The notes beneath the pieces are model-generated. The model was not told the DNA's origin, ran no database searches, and saw nothing but the letters and a program-made list of their open reading frames with translations. The translations under genes and the position numbers were made by a program. A stretch of 64,000 nt of DNA. It comes from JBFLVT01 sp036804525 (lineage in GTDB: Bacteria; Bacillota; Desulfotomaculia; Desulfotomaculales; JASEER01). Every line of letters starts with the position of its first letter. The first letter of the stretch is position 1. Shown here piece by piece: positions 42,163 to 50,607 of this stretch. The stretch spans positions 1-64,000 of the forward strand of contig DAIRSE010000005.1 of the NCBI GenBank assembly GCA_036804525.1. The letters run 5' to 3'.

Positions 42163-43533
42163 TCAAAAACTGCCATGCTCCTTCTGCATAACTGGATTTT
42201 CACCGGTCCAGGCTACCCGCATCACCTCCTGGGCCGTCGTAATGCCGGTTAAAACCTTTTCAATCCCGCACTCCCTGAGGGGGATCAAACTTTCTCTTTT
42301 TGCTTCCTGAAAGATAACGCTCGAAGGCACCTTCCGGGTTATGAGGTCCATGATTAAAGGGGTTACGGTAAGGACTTCCTGGATACTGGTCCTGCCGTAG
42401 AAGCCCGTATGGCCGCAAACCGGACACCCGCGGCCCGCCTTGACTGTAACCGGTTTCTCTGGGTGGCCCAGAAAAGCGTGCTCCAGGGTGCCTGGTTCGA
42501 TCCGGTAATCGTCCCTGCAGCCGGCGCAGATCGTCCTAACCAAGCGCTGGGCCACCACGCCAAGTACGGCAGAAGCGACGAGAAAGGGCTCCACGCCCAG
42601 ATCAATCAGCCTCGTCAGCGCCCCGGCCGCGTCATTGGTGTGCAGCGTACTAAGCACCAGGTGGCCCGTAGTCGCCGCTCTGGTCGCAATAGCCGCCGTT
42701 TCGGGATCCCTGATCTCACCGACCATAATGACGTCAGGGTCCTGGCGGAGGATGGAGCGCAGGCCGGTGGCAAAAGTAAGCCCGGCGGCAGGATTGATCT
42801 GCGTCTGGTTGGTCCCCGGCAGGATGTATTCCACGGGGTCTTCGATGGTAACGACATTCTTTTGCGGGCTTGCCAATTCGGAGAGCATGGCGTAAAGGGA
42901 GGTGGTCTTTCCGCTGCCGGTGGGCCCCGTCACCAGGATGATGCCGTGCGGCCGGGCCATGATCAAGCGCAACCGCTCCAGGTTGCCGGCTGTAAAGCCA
43001 AGCTGATCCAGGCCGGGAGGCAGCGCCGTCCTGTCAAGAACCCTGATCGCCACCTTTTCCCCAAAAACGGTAGGCATCGTCGAGACGCGCAGGTCAACGC
43101 TGTGGTCGCCGACGGGGAACTGGATACGGCCGTCCTGAGGCACCCGCTTCTCGGCGATATTAATCCCGGCCATTATTTTCAGCCTCGACACGATAGCCGG
43201 GCACATGCTCAAGGGTAAAGTTTTGATTTCCCGCAGCACGCCGTCGATGCGAAAACGGACGGTGATCTCGCTGGCGTTAGGCTCAAAGTGGATGTCGCTG
43301 GCTCTGGCATTGACGGCACCGGTGATGAGGGAGTTGGTGAGGCGGACAACGGGGGCCAAGTCTTCCGAGGGTATATCTTCGTTGAAATGCTGATCGTCGT
43401 ACTTCAAGCCCGAAGGAGTGGTCTCCCTGTCCTGGCGGTTGGCAGACTGGCGCAGGTCATTGACGCTGTCAGGGCGGGACTTTGTCCATGCGGAATAAAG
43501 CCTGGCTAAAACGGTCTGGATTCTTGCGTCCAT
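42163..43533 (-). CDS. GspE/PilB-type pilus assembly ATPase
   Basis: 456 residues. Walker A is VTGPTGSGKTTSLYAML near residue 205; the Asp box is VVTIEDPVEY; Walker B is DPDVIMVGEIRDPETA; and TGHLVLSTLHTNDA is the His box. A C-terminal zinc site is present (CAGCRDD and CPVCGHTGFYGR). The N-terminal MshEN-type domain is mostly absent, making it shorter than PilB. No retraction ATPase PilT is in the window, so this may be a secretion or competence-type pseudopilus. Confidence 0.9.
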   Translation of the reverse strand: MDARIQTVLARLYSAWTKSRPDSVNDLRQSANRQDRETTPSGLKYDDQHFNEDIPSEDLAPVVRLTNSLITGAVNARASDIHFEPNASEITVRFRIDGVLREIKTLPLSMCPAIVSRLKIMAGINIAEKRVPQDGRIQFPVGDHSVDLRVSTMPTVFGEKVAIRVLDRTALPPGLDQLGFTAGNLERLRLIMARPHGIILVTGPTGSGKTTSLYAMLSELASPQKNVVTIEDPVEYILPGTNQTQINPAAGLTFATGLRSILRQDPDVIMVGEIRDPETAAIATRAATTGHLVLSTLHTNDAAGALTRLIDLGVEPFLVASAVLGVVAQRLVRTICAGCRDDYRIEPGTLEHAFLGHPEKPVTVKAGRGCPVCGHTGFYGRTSIQEVLTVTPLIMDLITRKVPSSVIFQEAKRESLIPLRECGIEKVLTGITTAQEVMRVAWTGENPVMQKEHGSF

Positions 43534-43562
43534 AGCAGTCCTTTCTTGCTCGACGTGGTCTC

Positions 43563-44645
43563 CTACCGGATAAGGCGTAAGGAAAGGAGCTGGGAAGGAG
43601 ACAGGGCCTGTAGTTGGACCTTACCGATGGCGGACGGCAGGACAAAGGTAAGGACACCGGACCTGGCCTTTTTGTCGTGGGCCATGGCCTCGAGGTACTG
43701 TTCAGCCGTAAAATCTCGCGGCATTTCAACGGGTAGCCCGGTACGGACGATCAGCGCCTCAATGCGCTGGCGGTCGCCGGAGCCGAGAATCCCCATTCTT
43801 TCGGCCATTCTGGCCGCGGTCGCCATACCGATCGCCACCGCCTCGCCGTGCCGGAACCGCCTGTACCCGGTAAGCGCCTCAACAGCGTGCCCAAAGGTGT
43901 GGCCGTAATTGAGTATCTGCCGCCTTCCTTGTTCAGTTTCATCGGCAGCAACGACATCCGCCTTGATCCCGCATGCCTGGGCGACGGCGTATGTTATCGC
44001 GTCCGGGTCAAGTTCCAGTAAGCGCTCGACGTTCTCTTCCAGCCAGTTAAAAAACGGGGCGTCCCAAATAACGCCGTACTTGATGACCTCGGCCAGCCCG
44101 GCGCGGATTTCGCCCGACGGCAGGCTGGCAAGCGTGCCTATGTCCGCAAGAACCAGGCGGGGCTGGTAAAACGCCCCGATCATGTTCTTGCCCTTGGGGT
44201 GGTTGACCCCGACCTTGCCCCCTACACTGCTGTCCACCTGGGCCAGGAGGGTTGTCGGAACCTGAACGAAAGGAACCCCCCGCATGTAGGTGGCCGCTAC
44301 AAAACCCGCCGTGTCGCCCACTACGCCGCCGCCGAGCCCGACAACGGCGCAACCTCTGTCCAGTTCTGCCTCAACGGCGAGGTCGTACAGGCGGGACACG
44401 GTCTCCAGCGTCTTGTATTCCTCCCCGTCGGGCATCTCGCCCCAGACAACGGTGAGCCCTGCCCCGGCAAGGCTCTCCTCGGCCCGCTTCCCATAGAGAC
44501 CTCTTACCGTCGGGTTGGATATAACCAGGACCCTTTCGCCGTGAATACGGGCGCGCACCTCTGTTCCGAGAGCCGCCAAAAGGTTCTCTCCTATTAAAAT
44601 CGGATAACTTCTGTTCCCCAGGTTGACTTCAACCCGTCTGATCAA
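43563..44645 (-). CDS. aroB: 3-dehydroquinate synthase
   Basis: 360 residues. GGGVVGDTAGFVAATYMRG near residue 100 and PTTLLAQVDSSVGGKVGVNHPKGKNMIG are the NAD- and substrate-binding signatures; KADVVAADETEQGRRQILNYGHTFGHAVEAL gives the zinc His and Glu. Second enzyme of the shikimate pathway. TTG start at 44645 with GAAGG about 7 bases upstream. Overlaps aroK by 17 bases. Confidence 0.96.
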   Translation of the reverse strand: MIRRVEVNLGNRSYPILIGENLLAALGTEVRARIHGERVLVISNPTVRGLYGKRAEESLAGAGLTVVWGEMPDGEEYKTLETVSRLYDLAVEAELDRGCAVVGLGGGVVGDTAGFVAATYMRGVPFVQVPTTLLAQVDSSVGGKVGVNHPKGKNMIGAFYQPRLVLADIGTLASLPSGEIRAGLAEVIKYGVIWDAPFFNWLEENVERLLELDPDAITYAVAQACGIKADVVAADETEQGRRQILNYGHTFGHAVEALTGYRRFRHGEAVAIGMATAARMAERMGILGSGDRQRIEALIVRTGLPVEMPRDFTAEQYLEAMAHDKKARSGVLTFVLPSAIGKVQLQALSPSQLLSLRLIR

Positions 44646-45153
44646 GGTAACCCTTCTCCTTCAGAAAACAGATAATCTCCTGGGCCGTCGCTTCCACTGA
44701 CCGGATCCCGGTATCCACCGTAAACTCGGCGACATCATAAAGGCCCGCCCGCGCTTCAAGAAGCTCAACGATCCGGGCCCGGCCGTCGCCGTGCAGTAAG
44801 GGGCGGTTGCCCTTGCGCCGCACCCGCTCCCAGATGTCGTCCACCGATGCCGTCAGCCGGATGAACACCCCGTTCTTGCCAAGCTGCCGAACGTTTTCGG
44901 GATCGAGCAGCGTGCCCCCGCCCGTGGCGATCACCAGGCCCTGCCTGCACGCCAATTTGGCGCACAACAGCTTCTCCTCCGAACGAAAGCGCTTTTCCCC
45001 TTCGACAGCAAAAATCTGGGCGACCGACTTACCCGTCAGCCGTTCGATTTCCCGGTCGGTATCAATAAACTCCCGCCGGAGCATCCGGGCCAGGCGGCGG
45101 CCCACCGAGCTCTTTCCTGTTGCCATAAAGCCGATCAGCACAATGTTTTTCAA
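44629..45153 (-). CDS. aroK: Shikimate kinase
   Basis: 174 residues. Walker A IGFMATGKSSVGRRLA at the start, DTDREIER near residue 32 (shikimate-binding Asp), and VIATGGGTLLDPENV near residue 76. The TTG start at 45153 follows GGGAGG by about 10 bases. It sits between aroC and aroB. Confidence 0.96.
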   Translation of the reverse strand: MKNIVLIGFMATGKSSVGRRLARMLRREFIDTDREIERLTGKSVAQIFAVEGEKRFRSEEKLLCAKLACRQGLVIATGGGTLLDPENVRQLGKNGVFIRLTASVDDIWERVRRKGNRPLLHGDGRARIVELLEARAGLYDVAEFTVDTGIRSVEATAQEIICFLKEKGYLDQTG

Positions 45154-45158
45154 GGAGC

Positions 45159-46325
45159 TTACGCCTCCCTGATCCTCTCCAAGTAAGCAGCCACTGATTG
45201 TTTCAAGTCATCCAGGGTGTCCCCGCCGAACTTCTCGAGATAAGCCCGGGCCAGTTCCCAGGCCACCACCGCTTCGGCGATAACGCAGGCCGCGGGGACA
45301 GCACAAATGTCCGAACGCTCGTAGGCCGCCCGCACCGCCTCCTTACTCCGCAGATCAACGCTTTGCAAGGGCTGCCCAAGGGTCGGGATGGGCTTCATCG
45401 CCCCCCGGAGCACTATGGGCTCGCCGTTGGTCACTCCGCCCTCGATCCCGCCGGCACGGTTGCTGCTCCGGTAGAAGCCCCGAAAGGCTTCGTAGCAAAT
45501 CTCGTCCTGTACGGCTGAGCCAAAACTCCTGGCAGCGGCAAACCCGGCGCCGATCTCGACACCCTTAACAGCCTGAACGCTCATCAGGGCGGCCGCCAGG
45601 CGCCCGTCGAGTTTACGGTCCCAGTGAACGTAGCTGCCAAGTCCGGGCACCACGCCGAACACGCGTATCTCGAAGACCCCGCCCAGGGTATCCCCCTGGT
45701 CACGGGCCCGGTCAATCGCCTCCACGATGCGGCTGGAAGCGATAGGATCGGGGCACATTACGGGCGAGGTCTCGACCCGGGCTTTAAGTTCGTCAATGGT
45801 GCGGTCGGGCACGGTAGCTTCGATCGGCCCGATTGACAGCACCATCCCGAGAATCTCGACGCCCAGTTCTTCCAGCAGCCGCCGTCCCAGCGTGCATGCC
45901 GCGACCCGGGATGCCGTCTCGCGCGCGCTGGCCCGCTCCAGGACGTTGCGTATGTCACCGTGTCCATATTTCAGAGCGCCGGCCAGGTCGGCATGACCCG
46001 GCCGCGGCCTGGTTACCACTTTCTCGTCCAGCCGGGCTTCCGGCCCAGGTGCCATAACGCCGGACCAGTTCACCCAGTCCTTGTTCTCCACCAGCAAGGC
46101 GACAGGCGAACCGAGAGTAATCCCTCCCCGTACGCCGCCCACAAAACGGGCCCGGTCCGATTCGATACTCATTCTCTTGCCCCTGCCGTACCCGCTCTGG
46201 CGACGGGCCAGTTGCAGGTTGATGTACTCTTCGGTAACCGGCAAACCCGCCGGCAATCCTTCCACTATCGCCGTAAGGCACGGACCGTGGGATTCCCCCG
46301 CCGTTAGATACCGCAACTCAGGCAC
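45159..46325 (-). CDS. aroC: Chorismate synthase
   Basis: 388 residues. YLTAGESHGPCLTAIVEGLPAG at the N-terminus, RPRPGHADLAGALKYGHGDIRNVLERASARETASRVA near residue 108, and IEGGVTNGEPIVLRGAMKPIPTL are diagnostic. It converts EPSP to chorismate with reduced FMN. It overlaps aroE by 8 bases. Confidence 0.97.
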   Translation of the reverse strand: MPELRYLTAGESHGPCLTAIVEGLPAGLPVTEEYINLQLARRQSGYGRGKRMSIESDRARFVGGVRGGITLGSPVALLVENKDWVNWSGVMAPGPEARLDEKVVTRPRPGHADLAGALKYGHGDIRNVLERASARETASRVAACTLGRRLLEELGVEILGMVLSIGPIEATVPDRTIDELKARVETSPVMCPDPIASSRIVEAIDRARDQGDTLGGVFEIRVFGVVPGLGSYVHWDRKLDGRLAAALMSVQAVKGVEIGAGFAAARSFGSAVQDEICYEAFRGFYRSSNRAGGIEGGVTNGEPIVLRGAMKPIPTLGQPLQSVDLRSKEAVRAAYERSDICAVPAACVIAEAVVAWELARAYLEKFGGDTLDDLKQSVAAYLERIREA

Positions 46326-47208
46326 TACCCGCCAATCCCCTCTTTTTAATCTCCGCTTCCAACGCCGACCGCATGGCCTCCAGCGGTGCGCTTACTCCAG
46401 TCCACAACTCGAAAGACGCCGCCCCCTGGTGAAGCAGCATGCCGAGCCCGGACACCACCCGGGCGCCGGCCGACCGCGCTTTCGCTAGAAAAACGGTATA
46501 CACAGGATTATACACCAGGTCGTACACAACCTGGCCCCGGCTAAACCAGGCTGCCGGCACCGGGGGACCGGCATCTGCCTTCGGATTCATGCCCAGCGAC
46601 GTAGTTTGAATAATTAGCTCGGCAGCGCCGAACGCTTTTTGCCCGGAAAAGCTGGCCTCCTCGACATCCTTCCAGGGGAGCACACCAGCCTGTACCCCGC
46701 GCAAGCGCGCAAGACCGGCTAGTTCTTCCGCCCGCTCAGTAGTCCGGTTGGTGATGACCATGTTCCGCACGCCAGCGCGGGCCAGGGCCAGAGTCACCGC
46801 CTTTGCGGCTCCGCCCGCCCCGATGATCAGGACCTGCATCCCCGCCGGGTCGACGCCGGCCTCGGCAAGCGAGCGCAAAAACCCCTCGCCGTCGGTGTTG
46901 TAACCGATTAGCTCGTCATTGCGCAATACAACGGTGTTTATCGCTCCCGCGGCCACGGCCCCCCCGTCGAGCCTGTCGACTAGGCCCATTACCGCCTCCT
47001 TGTGGGGAATGGTGATGTTGGCACCCAGGAAACCCATTGCCCGCATACCCTGCAGCGCGTCCCGGAGCGCGCCGGGGAAAACGTCCAGCGCCACGTATAC
47101 GGCATTGATGCCGACGACGCGGAAAGCAGCATTCTGCATGGCCGGAGACAGGGAATGCCCTACAGGGTGTCCTAACAGGGCGCAGACCCGTGTTCTAGCG
47201 TCAACCAT
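46318..47208 (-). CDS. aroE: Shikimate dehydrogenase
   Basis: About 296 residues. VCALLGHPVGHSLSPAMQNAAF carries the shikimate-binding Ser pair; NITIPHKEAVMGLVDRLD gives the catalytic Lys; IIGAGGAAKAVTLALARAG is the NADP-binding loop. The start is the ATG at 47208, 7 to 8 bases after GGAGG, which overlaps the YqeG-like gene by 8 bases. Confidence 0.95.
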   Translation of the reverse strand: MVDARTRVCALLGHPVGHSLSPAMQNAAFRVVGINAVYVALDVFPGALRDALQGMRAMGFLGANITIPHKEAVMGLVDRLDGGAVAAGAINTVVLRNDELIGYNTDGEGFLRSLAEAGVDPAGMQVLIIGAGGAAKAVTLALARAGVRNMVITNRTTERAEELAGLARLRGVQAGVLPWKDVEEASFSGQKAFGAAELIIQTTSLGMNPKADAGPPVPAAWFSRGQVVYDLVYNPVYTVFLAKARSAGARVVSGLGMLLHQGAASFELWTGVSAPLEAMRSALEAEIKKRGLAGSA

Positions 47209-47758
47209 TGGAAAACCTCCGCGGGTTGAATCCGTACTTTTCCCAGATACGCGGCAGGAAGAGTCTTTCAAGCTTGCGCGTGATCAGCCGGGTGCCGATG
47301 AATTCAGGCCCCGGCATTGGGTGCGTGAGAATGGTATACATCCCCAGGCGGTTGCCCCCGAACACGTCGGTAAAAATCTGGTCGCCGACAACCGCCGTTT
47401 CTTCCGGCTTAGTGCCCAGGATCTTGAGAGCCCTTTTAAACGGGCGCCGCAACGGCTTGGAAGCGTTAAAAATCGCGGGAATGCCTGCTTCTTCAGCCAT
47501 TAAAACAGCTCTTCTGGTCCGGTTGTTAGAGACGATAGCGATACGGAACTCCTCTTCACGCAGCCTTTCCAGCCAGTGCATGACCTCCGGCGTAAATTCC
47601 GAAGCGCCCCGTTCGACAATCGTGTTGTCCAGGTCAAAAATAAGCCCCCTGATACCCCGGGCTTTGAGAGCCTCAACGTCGATGTCAAAAAGAGAAGGCA
47701 CAAATTGGTCGGGATAAAGATGCTGAAGCAAACTAACCTTCTTTGACATACCCTTCAC
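47201..47758 (-). CDS. YqeG-family HAD phosphatase
   Basis: 185 residues. The HAD motif I is GLIFDLDNTIVERG near residue 38 (catalytic Asp pair); VGDQIFTDVFGGNRLGM near residue 120 is motif IV. Matches YqeG/PGPMT1-like phosphatases, with a proposed role in phosphatidylglycerophosphate turnover. The start may be ATG at 47749 (MSKKVS). The 5' end overlaps the mobA-mobB fusion by 26 bases. Confidence 0.88.
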   Translation of the reverse strand: MKGMSKKVSLLQHLYPDQFVPSLFDIDVEALKARGIRGLIFDLDNTIVERGASEFTPEVMHWLERLREEEFRIAIVSNNRTRRAVLMAEEAGIPAIFNASKPLRRPFKRALKILGTKPEETAVVGDQIFTDVFGGNRLGMYTILTHPMPGPEFIGTRLITRKLERLFLPRIWEKYGFNPRRFSNG

Positions 47759-48851
47759 CTAGACCAAAATAGCGTAGTATCTCGTCAGCCAGACCGCTCA
47801 CGTCGTCACCGCCAAAACTCGGAACCTCGCAACCCTCGACCGGCGGACCAACCACGGCAACCAGCCCCGCCGTATTCACCTGTCCGGGGTCCCCGGCATT
47901 CAGCAGGATCTTCGGATAAGCCAGGCGCTTGTATCCCTCGACCAGGACGAGATCGACCCCCCGAAAATAGGCCAGCACTTCCTCCAGCGGCAACTCGCGG
48001 TCCAATCTCCGCGCCAGCAGCAGTTTTTCGGGAGCCGATACCACCGCAATGTCCGCTCCGGCTCGGTAATGCCGCCAGGAATCCTTGCCCTCGTCCCCCA
48101 GGTCGGCGCCGTGCGCCGCGTGTTTCACCGTGCCGATACGGAGCCCGCGCCGCCGCAATTCGGCAACCAGCCTGGTCAGCAGCATAGTCTTGCCGGCGTC
48201 TGACGTCCCCGTAACGCAGATAAAGGGCGGGAGAGCTTCGAACCCCCGGCGGGGGCTGTGTTCCTGCTTCCCGGCCATCGCCCTGGCGTTCGCCCAGTCC
48301 CGGGGATAGTTGATGTTGAAAAACACCCGCGTCAAATCGATGTTGGGCAGTTCGGCTTCTTTGATATACTTTACCCGCACCCGCGAAAACAAATCAATGA
48401 CTTTGAGACGGCCCTCGGATATGCACATCTCGATCGGTTTAATGCACGTTCGAGCATAAACTGCGTAGAGGGGTTCGACATAGTTGTGGACGATGGGAGC
48501 CGCACAGTCAAAATCCCCGGTCAGTTCCACAAGGTCCCGGGCCAGGGCACCATCAACGAACGGCATATCGCATGCAACCACGAAAGTCAGGTGGGTTTGC
48601 GCGCTGCAAAGCGCCGCGTGGATGCCGCTCAAGGGACCGTATCCGGGGATGATGTCCGGCACTACTTCGAGAGACAGGTCGCGGAACCGCGCAACATCGT
48701 TGGCTGCCACCAGAACACGGTCGAAGTACGGCTTAAGCTCCGTAACGATGCGCTGAATCATGGTCTGACCGCCAAAATCGAGCAGGGCCTTGTCGGTCTT
48801 CATCCGCGACGATTTTCCCCCGGCGAGCACGGCAGCAGTCGCCCTGGTCAA
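47733..48851 (-). CDS. MobA-MobB fusion: molybdenum cofactor guanylyltransferase and GTP-binding protein
   Basis: 372 residues. Residues 1-195 are MobA: AAVLAGGKSSRMKTDKALLDFGG is the nucleotidyltransferase signature and CDMPFVDG the metal site. From about residue 205 comes MobB: ICVTGTSDAGKTMLLTRLVAELRRRG (P-loop) and VEGYKRLAYPK. Fused MobA-MobB proteins occur in several clostridia. It makes guanine-dinucleotide molybdopterin or tungstopterin cofactor. Divergent from sigK. Confidence 0.92.
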   Translation of the reverse strand: MTRATAAVLAGGKSSRMKTDKALLDFGGQTMIQRIVTELKPYFDRVLVAANDVARFRDLSLEVVPDIIPGYGPLSGIHAALCSAQTHLTFVVACDMPFVDGALARDLVELTGDFDCAAPIVHNYVEPLYAVYARTCIKPIEMCISEGRLKVIDLFSRVRVKYIKEAELPNIDLTRVFFNINYPRDWANARAMAGKQEHSPRRGFEALPPFICVTGTSDAGKTMLLTRLVAELRRRGLRIGTVKHAAHGADLGDEGKDSWRHYRAGADIAVVSAPEKLLLARRLDRELPLEEVLAYFRGVDLVLVEGYKRLAYPKILLNAGDPGQVNTAGLVAVVGPPVEGCEVPSFGGDDVSGLADEILRYFGLGEGYVKEG

Positions 48852-49039
48852 ATACCTTCACTCCCGCAACAATTATCGCTACTGCCTAAAAGGTTTCGCA
48901 ACCCAATCGTGTACGTTCTTCAACAGTCTCCTAAGCCTTTCGCGCAGATTCCCTTTGTTTCCTTCTCTCGCCAGTCGGGGTTTGGAAAAGATCACTAAGA
49001 GAAGCAGGCAAAAAGGCAAAAAGACAAGCACATGCTGTC

Positions 49040-49067
49040 GAGAATTCCAATATAATTTTCATACAGC
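49040..49067 (+). promoter_or_regulatory. Candidate sigma-E/sigma-K-type promoter of sigK
   Basis: CATACAGC (49060-49067) resembles the -10 of mother-cell sigma factors (CATACANT) and GAGAATT (49040-49046) a weak -35, 13 bases apart. It lies 20 bases before the sigK start, the correct place. The spacing is a base or two short, so this is a candidate only. Confidence 0.4.
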
Positions 49068-49086
49068 GTATTTCGGGAGGTGTGCT

Positions 49087-49458
49087 ATGCTATCCGCGAT
49101 CCTCAGCCTTGGCGTGGTCTCAGTCATTAACGGGATACTGCTCCTGCTGTCCTACATCACTAACAATACTTTCCCCCAACCTTTAAGCCCCGATGAAGAA
49201 AAAAAGTACGTGGCTCGGCTGCTCAAGGGGGACGAAGAAGCCCGCAACGTCCTTACCGAGCACAACTTACGGTTAGTCGCCCACATCATAAAGAAGTACG
49301 ACAATACGGGCGAAGACCTGGACGACCTTATCTCCATAGGGACCATCGGTTTGATTAAGGCCATCAACACCTTCAATCCCTCCAAGGGAGCACGGCTGGC
49401 AACTTATGCCGCGAGGTGCATCGAGAACGACTTATCGATAACGGCATGTAAAACGTGA
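49087..49458 (+). CDS. sigK: SigK 5' part: sporulation sigma factor sigma-K, N-terminal portion interrupted by a skin element
   Basis: The frame encodes MLSAILSLGVVSVINGILLL, the hydrophobic pro-sequence of pro-sigma-K, then sigma region 2 (ARNVLTEHNLRLVAHIIKKYDNTGEDLDDLISIGTIGLIKAINTF). It is SigK-like through residue 114 (CIEN) and then diverges into DLSITACKT and a stop at 49458. Start ATG 49087 has GGGAGGTG 4 bases upstream. The missing C-terminal half is at 52298-52664. Removing 2,876 bases between the two CGAGAACGA copies gives an intact 233-residue SigK. SigK directs late mother-cell genes. Confidence 0.93.
   Translation: MLSAILSLGVVSVINGILLLLSYITNNTFPQPLSPDEEKKYVARLLKGDEEARNVLTEHNLRLVAHIIKKYDNTGEDLDDLISIGTIGLIKAINTFNPSKGARLATYAARCIENDLSITACKT
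49406..49447 (+). mobile_element. attL of the sigK skin element
   Basis: The 9-bp core CGAGAACGA (49422-49430) is shared with 52298-52306. Around it, ATGCCG (49406-49411) and CGGCAT (49442-49447) are an inverted repeat centred on the core. The core includes AACGA, equivalent to the AATGA repeat reported for the B. subtilis skin, at the same Glu-Asn-Glu codons. Confidence 0.85.
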
Positions 49459-49505
49459 TGAAACCCGCCCGCTCTGCAAAGAATAATTTGAGGAGGTAAT
49501 AAGGA

Positions 49506-49895
49506 TTGGTCCGACGGAAAATCGTACGCATCGACGAGGAACTGTGCGATGGCTGCGGGAGATGCGTCAGCCCCTGTGCCGAAGGGGCCATTGAAATACG
49601 CGACGGCAAGGCCAGGGTGATCCGGGAGGAACTCTGCGACGGAGCCGGGTACTGCCTGGGGGTATGCCCCACAGGGGCCTTGAGCATCGAGGAACGCGAG
49701 GCTCCAGCCTTTGATGAACACGCGGTTAAACTGCATATGGCCGACCGGGAAACCCGCCACGCCGCGGACCCCAGGATCCGCTGCGAATTCTGCGGGGCGA
49801 ACGACCACGACAGGGCGCTGATCCCTACACGCCAGGCCGGTAAAAGCATCTGGACCTGCGTCAGGTGTTTGCCCGCTCTGATTCACGGAAAATAA
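49506..49895 (+). CDS. 4Fe-4S ferredoxin-type protein with C-terminal zinc-ribbon-like motif (skin cargo)
   Basis: 129 residues. The first cluster site is a full CDGCGRCVSPC; the second is CDGAGYCLGVCP, lacking the second Cys of the motif, as in a known family with such a divergent second site. A C-terminal CEFCGANDHDRA and CVRC suggest an additional metal site. Starts with TTG at 49506; GGAGG lies about 9 bases upstream. It lies within the skin element, so the mother cell would lose it on excision. Electron carrier role inferred; partner unknown. Confidence 0.8.
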   Translation: MVRRKIVRIDEELCDGCGRCVSPCAEGAIEIRDGKARVIREELCDGAGYCLGVCPTGALSIEEREAPAFDEHAVKLHMADRETRHAADPRIRCEFCGANDHDRALIPTRQAGKSIWTCVRCLPALIHGK

Positions 49896-49998
49896 GACCG
49901 GCTAAAGGGACTATTCCAGCTTTCCAGTTAAGGTTTGATAGTCTGTCTTTTGTTAGTTTAAGAAGCATTTTTGAATAGCCCCTAACGAGGTGAAGCAG

Positions 49999-50166
49999 AT
50001 GGAGGACCCGAAGGAACGCAGCACAAAAATAAACAATAGTCCCCCAGCACGCCTGGATATGGACGAGTTTGCACGACAGTCCGAATTAATACGCTTGAAA
50101 CAGGGGGATGCCCTGGAGGAGGAAGAGATACCGGAGGCCGCCCTTGATCCCAAGAAACGTGTATGA
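49999..50166 (+). CDS. 55-residue acidic protein of unknown function (skin cargo)
   Basis: ATG at 49999 with GAGGTG 6 bases upstream opens a 55-codon frame: MEDPKERSTKINNSPPARLD, a middle with LIRLKQGDALEEEEIPEAAL, and C-terminal DPKKRV. It is charged, lacks hydrophobic segments and looks like a small soluble regulator or structural peptide. I do not recognise the family. It is between the ferredoxin and the recombinase module. Its ribosome site makes it more convincing than its length suggests. Confidence 0.55.
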   Translation: MEDPKERSTKINNSPPARLDMDEFARQSELIRLKQGDALEEEEIPEAALDPKKRV

Positions 50167-50607
50167 CGACCATAATAGCGCCGCCATTACCTGCGACTTA
50201 CGAGGTCTACTGCTTCCGACCCAGCGCACAAGCGCTGGGTCAGTGTATCCATCGGCGGATAAGGACAGTTTCCTGGTTTTCCAGCATCCGCCGCCACAGA
50301 GCCAGCCACAGGCGGAATCCCCTGTTCTTTCCCGCATAGTACATCACGATCATAGAATTTCCCTCCCCTAACCTCATCTCCTGAGGGCTGGGATTTCTCC
50401 CTCCAGGCGACTTGCAGAGTGTTTGGTAAAAACCTCCATCGACTCCACCGATGCCTTCTCTGTTTTATCAATACCCAACACCCAATTCCTAACATCCATT
50501 CCTTATCTATGCTCCTATTGCTGGAGATAGAATACAGACCTGGCATCAATGTCCTAGTCTGCTGACCGCACCCCCTCCCATAGATAATAAGCGAGGAGGT
50601 GCCGGAA
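50167..50607. other. Non-coding region inside the skin element
   Basis: About 440 bases without a credible ORF, upstream of the recombinase module. It has a perfect 10-bp hairpin (50218-50241), CCCAACA/CCCAATT words similar to the heptamer repeat at 32092 (around 50470-50490), and a short sigma-E-like AATACAG near 50528. It may hold the recombinase promoter. Otherwise nothing is recognised. Confidence 0.5.
50218..50241. other. Perfect 10-bp hairpin in the skin element
   Basis: GACCCAGCGC-ACAA-GCGCTGGGTC. It follows the 55-residue gene by about 50 bases. No T-tract follows on either side, so it may be a structured mRNA end or a protein-binding site. Confidence 0.6.
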
